64,000 bases of DNA from Pseudomonas yangonensis (lineage in GTDB: Bacteria > Pseudomonadota > Gammaproteobacteria > Pseudomonadales > Pseudomonadaceae). The DNA lies in the NCBI RefSeq assembly GCF_009932725.1, contig NZ_BLJU01000018.1, forward strand, positions 124,001 to 188,000. Reading direction: 5' to 3'. The notes beneath the pieces were generated by a model that was not told the origin of the DNA, searched no databases, and saw only the letters and a list, made by a program, of their open reading frames with translations. Below, piece after piece: positions 58,454-64,000 of the stretch. Position 1 is the stretch's first letter; each line of letters begins with the position of its first letter. A program made the position numbers and the translations under genes.

Positions 58454-60322
58454 TCAGAAGCTCGCTTTGACAGTGACCGAGGCATAGTCGCGGTCATCGA
58501 TGAGGGAAAACTCGTTCGAGCCGAAGAAGCTGTTGTAGGCCAGTTCGAGCGAGTACTCGTTGCGGTAGTCGAAGGTCAGGGCCAGACCGAGGGCCTGCTG
58601 GCCTTCCTGAAAATTGGGGCCGTAGCCCTCGACGTCATGGCGCCAGTTGATCGATGGAGTCACCACCGTGGCGGGGATCAGGCCCTCGTAGCTAAGCCCC
58701 ATGCGCAGCCGATAGCCCCAGGAGAAGGCGGTCATTACGCCGTGCGTGTTGCAGTGGGTGGCGGCGGCCAGCTCCGCGTCGGTCAACCCGGCCGGGTTCT
58801 GTGCCGACGGCGTCGAGCAGGCGGCGCCATCGGAGGTCGGCGTACGGCCGAACGCGCCCGCGCGGCCGAGGCGTTCGTCCTGCGGATCGAGACCGCCGAT
58901 CCAGTTACCGCCAAGTTCCGCCGCCCAGGCCAGGCGCTGCGCGCCGAGCACGTTGGAAAAACTGTCGGCGGCGCCCAGGCTGAACTGCCAGACTTCCTTG
59001 CGCACGTAGCCGTCCACGCGGCTGCCACGCGCAGCGGCCAGCTCGGCTGGAGTCATGGGCATGATCCAGCTGTTGCGCTGCCCGGCAAGTAGGTTGATCA
59101 GATCGGCGGAATTGACGCTCAGCGGCATGTTGGGCCGGTAGGTCAATTCGCCGAACACCGCGGTGCTGCCCAGCACGCCGCTGATGCTGGCGCCGAACAG
59201 GCGGATGTCCTCGGGATATACCGTGAAGTAGTCACCGGTATTGAGGTTGGCGCCGGGATTGCCGCCGGCGTTGGGTGCCTGGCGGGCGATCACCCCGGAC
59301 AGCAACGGCGTGCGGCTGTGGTAGTTGAGGTAGTACAGCCCCAGGTCGGCATCGTCGAGCGACTCGATCAGGTAGTGCGCCGCCAGACCATACTGGCCGC
59401 TATCGCGCGCCCAGTCGGTGGCGGTGCGGCGCAGGTAGCGCTCGGCTGCCGGCATCATCCCGGGCGGTGCGTCGAGGGCATTCTCGATACCGGAAATATC
59501 GGTGGTCGAGATGCCACCGGCGATCAGCTTCTCGTGCTGGCAGCCCTCCTGCAGCGCATCGTTGGTGCTGAAAAAGGTGCCGCAGCCCTCCAGCACCGAG
59601 GGTCGGAAGTTGTACTGCAGGAAGCCCTCGACACTCAGGCGGTCGGCCAGGTCATAGTTGAAGGACACCATCTCCACCGGCAGCAAGCCTTCCTTCAGCT
59701 CGGTGCCGGGGCGGTTGAACGCCGAGACGTCCAGAGGGTTGATGGCGTTGACCCCATTCTGCAGGAACAGCGCCTCGCCCCAGCTGAGCACGTGCTTGCC
59801 GACTTTTACACTGAGCGGACGGTCGGCAAGCTCGAAGTCCTTCCACAGGTAAGCGTCGAGTACCTCGAAACCCTGAAACCGCGCCAGGCGCTGCCAGCCG
59901 GAATCATCGAAACGCCGAAAGTCACCATCGCCGGTGGCCATGGCATGGTCATACCAGTATTTGAAGCGGATGAAGGCTCCCTGGCTGCCGTCATTGAGGT
60001 CGAACTCGGTCAGGCCCTTGAACAGCGTGGAGATAGTGTCGCCCTTGTCGAAATTGAGCTTGCCGTCGTCTCCGTTGTAGTTGGTGCCTACGCCCACCTT
60101 GCCGATGCTGGCCGCATCGGCCTTGTTGAGCAGGTGCTTGTCGGCATTTTGCAGCGACCAGCTGGTGCCCAGCGACAGGCTACTGTGGGTCGTCAGACTC
60201 CAATCCTCGTCGAGCTGCCAGGTGGCGGCCTGCAGCAGCGATGCCTGGCCGGCCAGGGCGATACCAGTGGCCAGGGCGGCAGGGGCGAAGCGATGTCGGG
60301 GACACGCGATGAAGTGGTTCAT
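58454..60322 (-). CDS. DUF1302 family outer-membrane protein
   Basis: The 622-residue precursor starts behind GAGAGGG with a long signal region (residues 1-32, cleavage after QAA). It then shows WQLDEDWSLTTHSSLSLGTS, FDKGDTISTLFKGLTEFDLN, LSVKVGKHVLSWGEALFLQN and GVNAINPLDVSAFNRPGTEL, typical DUF1302. The strand-rich body ends in YASVTVKASF with a terminal phenylalanine, the usual signal for outer-membrane barrel insertion. It probably forms a channel for hydrophobic compounds, working with DUF1329. It is second in the operon that ends with the alkylsulfatase, so it may admit long-chain alkyl sulfates or the alcohols formed. Confidence 0.9.
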   Translation of the reverse strand: MNHFIACPRHRFAPAALATGIALAGQASLLQAATWQLDEDWSLTTHSSLSLGTSWSLQNADKHLLNKADAASIGKVGVGTNYNGDDGKLNFDKGDTISTLFKGLTEFDLNDGSQGAFIRFKYWYDHAMATGDGDFRRFDDSGWQRLARFQGFEVLDAYLWKDFELADRPLSVKVGKHVLSWGEALFLQNGVNAINPLDVSAFNRPGTELKEGLLPVEMVSFNYDLADRLSVEGFLQYNFRPSVLEGCGTFFSTNDALQEGCQHEKLIAGGISTTDISGIENALDAPPGMMPAAERYLRRTATDWARDSGQYGLAAHYLIESLDDADLGLYYLNYHSRTPLLSGVIARQAPNAGGNPGANLNTGDYFTVYPEDIRLFGASISGVLGSTAVFGELTYRPNMPLSVNSADLINLLAGQRNSWIMPMTPAELAAARGSRVDGYVRKEVWQFSLGAADSFSNVLGAQRLAWAAELGGNWIGGLDPQDERLGRAGAFGRTPTSDGAACSTPSAQNPAGLTDAELAAATHCNTHGVMTAFSWGYRLRMGLSYEGLIPATVVTPSINWRHDVEGYGPNFQEGQQALGLALTFDYRNEYSLELAYNSFFGSNEFSLIDDRDYASVTVKASF

Positions 60323-60424
60323 GTAAACCCTCTCGTTGTTTTTGTCGGGTCCGTTCTGCGGGCAATGGCCCGCCGATGCGCAGTTGCCTGCGCGGTTCGT
60401 TTGCGGGTGGGTGCGGCGTGTCGG

Positions 60425-61762
60425 TCAGTGCGGCAAGGCGTCGAGCACCGCGCTGACCATGTTGTTGAAGGTCACAGGCGAGTCGATGGCTCGCGACGCC
60501 ACCTTGGCGGGTCCGTCCGCGCTGGTTGCACGGCGTGCCTGATCAGGCGTTGCCGACAGCTTGACGATGACCACCTCGCGCCGGGGGTTGAGGTAGATCT
60601 TCTGGCCGAAACGCCCGCTGGCCTCCAGCGAGCCGTCGCCATCGTTCTTCTGCAGCCAGTAGTTGCGGTAGGCGTAGCCGGGACGACCAGGCGCCAGATT
60701 GCCGCTGGCAAACAGCTCCTGGTCGCCCGCCTGCAGCAGGCTGCGCACACTCTGATTGAAGCTGTCGCCCGGCGCGTTGCGCGCCAGCTCGCGACGCACC
60801 AGCTCGGCGAAACGTGCGGTGTCGCGCAGATTGCTGCTGATGCCGCCGCTGGCCATCTCCGTACCCAGCTCGTCCACCTGAACGTAGGCATCTTCCTGAG
60901 CAAAGCGCGACCAGATTCGCGCCTCCACCAATTGACTCCAGTTTTGTCCCGAGATGCGCCGCAGCGCCCAGGCCAAGGCCTCCGGAGAACCGTTCTGGTA
61001 GAAGAACAATGGCTGTGGCGCGGCGGTTTGCGCCATCTTGGCTACGCGCAGGAAGGAATAGATATCGGCCGGCATCTGCGGCTTGCGCGGGATCAGACCG
61101 GTCGCGGCGAACAGCCCGAGGTCCGGCGGCACATGCTCCGGGTAGGTCACCGCCACCTGCATGTCGAGGTTCTGCTGCACCGTGGCCTCGCCGAAGGGCG
61201 TACCCGCCAGTTCCGGTACGTACTGGGCGAGTCTGGCATTGGGATCGAGCAGGCCTTCGGCGATGAACTGCGCGGCCAGCAGACCGGTCACGGACTTGGT
61301 CATGGAGGCCCAGATGTGCGGCTGGCGGGGCTCGAAACCGTCGTAGTAACGCTCGAAGACGATCACGCCGCGGTGCAGCACGATCAGCCCGTCGGTAACG
61401 GTTTCGCGCAGGTAGCCGTCGAGCGTGAGCGTCTCGTCGCCGACCGTGAACGGTAAGCCATCGAGCGCCAGGGCGGGACCGGCAGCCAGGACCAGCGGCG
61501 TTTGCGCACGGGGGATGTTGCGTGTCGGCGAAACCTCACGGGCATGACGCATGGACCAACGCAGGTAAGGGGGCAGGAAGGCGTTGGCTTTGTTCACACG
61601 CATCTCCATGGCAGGTGGAAACCCTTGCATCACATCGCCGCCAGCAGAGCTCGCCGCCAACGCCGGCGGCAAAACGCACAGAAGGGAAAAGGACAGGCCC
61701 TTGAGCAGGCTTCGCAGATGCGAGGCGAACTGGGGCTGGGGTAAAGCTACGCTTGGTTTCAT
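60425..61762 (-). CDS. Serine hydrolase of the class C beta-lactamase fold
   Basis: The 445-residue protein starts at MKPSVALPQPQFASHL with an N-terminal signal (hydrophobic 21-37, cleavage near LAA). The SxxK motif is in IWASMTKSVTGLLAAQFIAE, the Y-x-N motif in FFYQNGSPEALAWALRRI, and a late GRFGQKIYLNPRREVVIVKL replaces the KTG box, so it is more likely an esterase (EstB/6-aminohexanoate-hydrolase-like) than a beta-lactamase. It is first of the minus-strand operon with DUF1302, DUF1329 and alkylsulfatase. An ester-bond step on the same class of amphiphilic substrates is a fair guess. Confidence 0.85.
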   Translation of the reverse strand: MKPSVALPQPQFASHLRSLLKGLSFSLLCVLPPALAASSAGGDVMQGFPPAMEMRVNKANAFLPPYLRWSMRHAREVSPTRNIPRAQTPLVLAAGPALALDGLPFTVGDETLTLDGYLRETVTDGLIVLHRGVIVFERYYDGFEPRQPHIWASMTKSVTGLLAAQFIAEGLLDPNARLAQYVPELAGTPFGEATVQQNLDMQVAVTYPEHVPPDLGLFAATGLIPRKPQMPADIYSFLRVAKMAQTAAPQPLFFYQNGSPEALAWALRRISGQNWSQLVEARIWSRFAQEDAYVQVDELGTEMASGGISSNLRDTARFAELVRRELARNAPGDSFNQSVRSLLQAGDQELFASGNLAPGRPGYAYRNYWLQKNDGDGSLEASGRFGQKIYLNPRREVVIVKLSATPDQARRATSADGPAKVASRAIDSPVTFNNMVSAVLDALPH

Positions 61763-62189
61763 TATTGTTGTCCCAATGACTGAGTGGTCCCGAAAGAACT
61801 CCCGGACGATGCTATCCAAGCGTTTTCAACAAGAACTAATAGAACTGTGCGATGCAGGGCATGCCTTTTTGGAATAGGCCAACAAGCGACCTAGATTCCC
61901 AGCGTGCGGTTCGAATCGCTTCGACGAAGCTGGCCGTCTTCGACCTATGCCGGAGTTTTATGGTGCGCATAGGACTCTTGTATTGGGTGCTTAACAGGTT
62001 ATTTGACTAGCATCGGCTCCTATTCAACCGCCGAAAAGAACAACCTGATTCGATTGATAACCAGCGGCCCGGGCTTTGCCGGCTGCGCATTCTGCCCGGA
62101 CGAATCGGTCATATTGAGCACAACGCAAAGACCCTGCTGTTACCGCCGCCTCTCGCCGCCATGCAACCTGTACCATCCTCCGGTGCTTC
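61763..62189. other. Divergent gap without recognisable gene
   Basis: This 427-base stretch separates the serine-hydrolase operon from the DUF202 genes. It must hold both promoters. I see only a weak CTATGC/GCATAG repeat around 61946-61972, and small open frames without ribosome sites. No RNA gene is recognised. Confidence 0.5.
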
Positions 62190-62573
62190 ATGACTCCAGC
62201 TCCCTTTCGCAAGCCTCTCGCACAGACACTGCTCGGCGGTGAAGAGCCCGACCCACGCTTCACCCTGGCCAACGAGCGCACCTTCCTGGCCTGGGCCCGC
62301 ACTGCGCTGGCCTTGCTCGGCGGCGGGATAGCCGTGGAGACCTTCGCCGGCCATGCCTTCGAACCCTGGCTGCGTCTGTGCATTACCCTCAGCCTGCTGT
62401 CGCTCAGCGTTCTGCTCAGCGTTGGCGCATGCCTGCGCTGGCTGGCCGTGGAGCGCGCCTTGCGTCATCGCCGCGCCCTCCCCCTTCCGGTATTGATCCC
62501 CGCCCTGACGATCAGTGGCTGCCTCGTGGCGCTGCTGCTATTGGCGCTTTTCTGGGCGAATGGCCGTGGTTGA
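62190..62573 (+). CDS. DUF202 (YidH-type) membrane protein
   Basis: The 127-residue protein has the DUF202 signature DPRFTLANERTFLAWARTAL (N-E-R-T-F-L-x-W-x-R-T) followed by three TM helices at about 37-53, 63-82 and 102-122. It resembles E. coli YidH. Function is not established. It overlaps the next gene, a second DUF202 protein, by 14 bases, so the two are co-translated like yidH-yidG. Confidence 0.88.
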   Translation: MTPAPFRKPLAQTLLGGEEPDPRFTLANERTFLAWARTALALLGGGIAVETFAGHAFEPWLRLCITLSLLSLSVLLSVGACLRWLAVERALRHRRALPLPVLIPALTISGCLVALLLLALFWANGRG

Positions 62574-62859
62574 TCCGGGCCTGCAGGCCGAACGCACCGA
62601 GTTGGCATGGCGACGAACACAGCTGTCACTGTTGGTGATCGCCTGCCTGATGCTACGTGGGGTACATCCGGCGCCGATGATGGTGGCACTGGCCATGGCG
62701 CTGACCCTCTGGAGTGGCCAACGGCAGCGCTATCTTCAAAGTCTCGCCATGTTGCTCGACGAGAGAGGCACAGCGAGGTGCGCGATAATCCTGAGCACCG
62801 CCCTGGTACTTACCGGCCTGAATCTGTTGATGATCTGGACTGTTCTGGCAGGCGAGTGA
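62560..62859 (+). CDS. DUF202 (YidG-type) membrane protein
   Basis: The 99-residue protein starts MAVVDPGLQAERTELAWRRT; the sequence LQAERTELAWRRTQLSLLV is the YidG variant of the DUF202 signature. Three TM segments lie at about 20-32, 36-50 and 72-94. Its start lies inside the end of the preceding gene, so the pair is coupled and may form a hetero-oligomer (inference). A GTG two codons later is also possible. Confidence 0.85.
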   Translation: MAVVDPGLQAERTELAWRRTQLSLLVIACLMLRGVHPAPMMVALAMALTLWSGQRQRYLQSLAMLLDERGTARCAIILSTALVLTGLNLLMIWTVLAGE

Positions 62860-63038
62860 AAGACGCAGACGTGTCAGACTGGGCCTCATTGCAGGAGGCC
62901 ATACAACTGCCGCCGCACGTATGCGACAATCTGCCGGATATCAGGCCTGAACCCCGCCTTATTGCTCAGCAGCTCTGCCGTTTAGTGCAGATGCTGCTTT
63001 CAACGTATACGCGCTGGACCCACTGCACTTCGGATTGA
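62856..63038 (+). CDS. Possible small protein after the DUF202 pair
   Basis: A GTG whose last two bases are the first two of the preceding TGA stop (GTGA overlap) opens a 60-codon frame, VKDADVSDWASLQEAIQLPP and on to a CTSD end. The coupling and amphipathic, helix-like composition favour a real gene; absence of any recognised family and the weak start argue against. The remaining 70 bases before ybiT contain nothing identifiable. Confidence 0.3.
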   Translation: MKDADVSDWASLQEAIQLPPHVCDNLPDIRPEPRLIAQQLCRLVQMLLSTYTRWTHCTSD

Positions 63039-63108
63039 GGCGAGTCAGACAAGCTCGTGATTGCCATCACCTCAACCAGCGCCTCCAAGTTATTGATAGG
63101 TAAACCCT

Positions 63109-64000
<892 letters not shown>

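Noticed and set aside
59318..61456. Open frame of 712 codons on the plus strand opposite DUF1302 and the serine hydrolase
   Set aside because: It is the complement of two well-supported genes, crosses the gap between them, and its translation is low-complexity Gln/Arg/His-rich text with no family motif. It is typical of high-GC shadow frames.
60425..61762. Antibiotic-resistance beta-lactamase
   Set aside because: SxxK and YxN are present, but no KTG box is seen and the operon context is lipid or sulfate-ester use; an esterase role fits better.

Overview
The window looks like a chromosomal segment of a Pseudomonas species, most likely from the P. mendocina / P. oleovorans / P. alcaliphila (Ectopseudomonas) side of the genus. 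The evidence is GC-rich coding sequence, recognisable Pseudomonas proteins (OprI, ThrH, YbiT-type ABC-F, the LipA lipase with its LipH foldase, LiuR with liuABCDE, a MexT-like LysR), and gene orders I recall from P. aeruginosa (two MalT-type LuxR genes, pabB, thrH, a cysH-position gene, cysB, usp; and oprI, ldt, a small ORF, tesA, ybbA/ybbP, lipA, lipH). The species assignment is inference. I see no rRNA, tRNA, insertion sequence, prophage or CRISPR array.

Layout. 1-8183 (minus strand): a surface or export cluster (FadL-like barrel, second outer-membrane barrel, C39 peptidase, small secreted FilA-like/DUF6160 protein) next to two translationally coupled 900-residue MalT/LuxR regulators. 8376-16902: housekeeping genes (pabB, thrH, a short PAPS-reductase-like protein, cysB, universal stress protein, 5'-nucleotidase, ketopantoate-reductase-like protein, thioredoxin-like protein, PilZ protein, DAHP synthase). 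16998-25644: GNAT, a GntP-family permease, lipoprotein OprI convergent with an L,D-transpeptidase, tesA divergent from ybbA-ybbP, and greB. 25645-28244: extracellular lipase and its foldase, with a good sigma-54 promoter and an upstream activator site. 28247-35188: gluconate module (GntR, TRAP DctP and DctM, and one protein fusing gluconokinase to the TRAP DctQ subunit), divergent from a PqqU-type receptor for PQQ. 35319-48011: branched-chain amino-acid catabolism. A LiuR operator separates an isoleucine-type arm (minus) from the leucine arm liuRABCDE (plus), and acetoacetyl-CoA synthetase follows. This stretch is dotted with REP-like palindromes. 48080-54198: amino-acid-type binding protein, an extra PilU-like ATPase, a parvulin, a MexT-like regulator, a TetR-DUF1348 pair behind a large operator, and LysR/RidA. 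54255-54944: two gene stubs (dabA and a DUF1254/1214 gene) that look like the scar of one deletion. 55040-61762: an operon with an alkylsulfatase, DUF1329, DUF1302 and a serine hydrolase. 62190-64000: two DUF202 membrane proteins and the start of ybiT.

How the genes work together. Leucine and isoleucine carbon goes through acyl-CoA dehydrogenation, carboxylation/hydration and HMG-CoA cleavage to acetyl-CoA and acetoacetate. The acetoacetate can be activated by AacS and split by the thiolase encoded in the same region. PQQ taken up by PqqU could activate periplasmic glucose dehydrogenase, whose product gluconate would enter through the TRAP system and be phosphorylated by the kinase fused to it.

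The most promising objects are the gluconokinase-DctQ fusion, with an operator-like 12-mer in its linker that is repeated exactly in the divergent promoter; the FilA/C39/barrel export cluster with twin MalT-type regulators; the alkylsulfatase-DUF1302/1329 operon; and the paired gene stubs.
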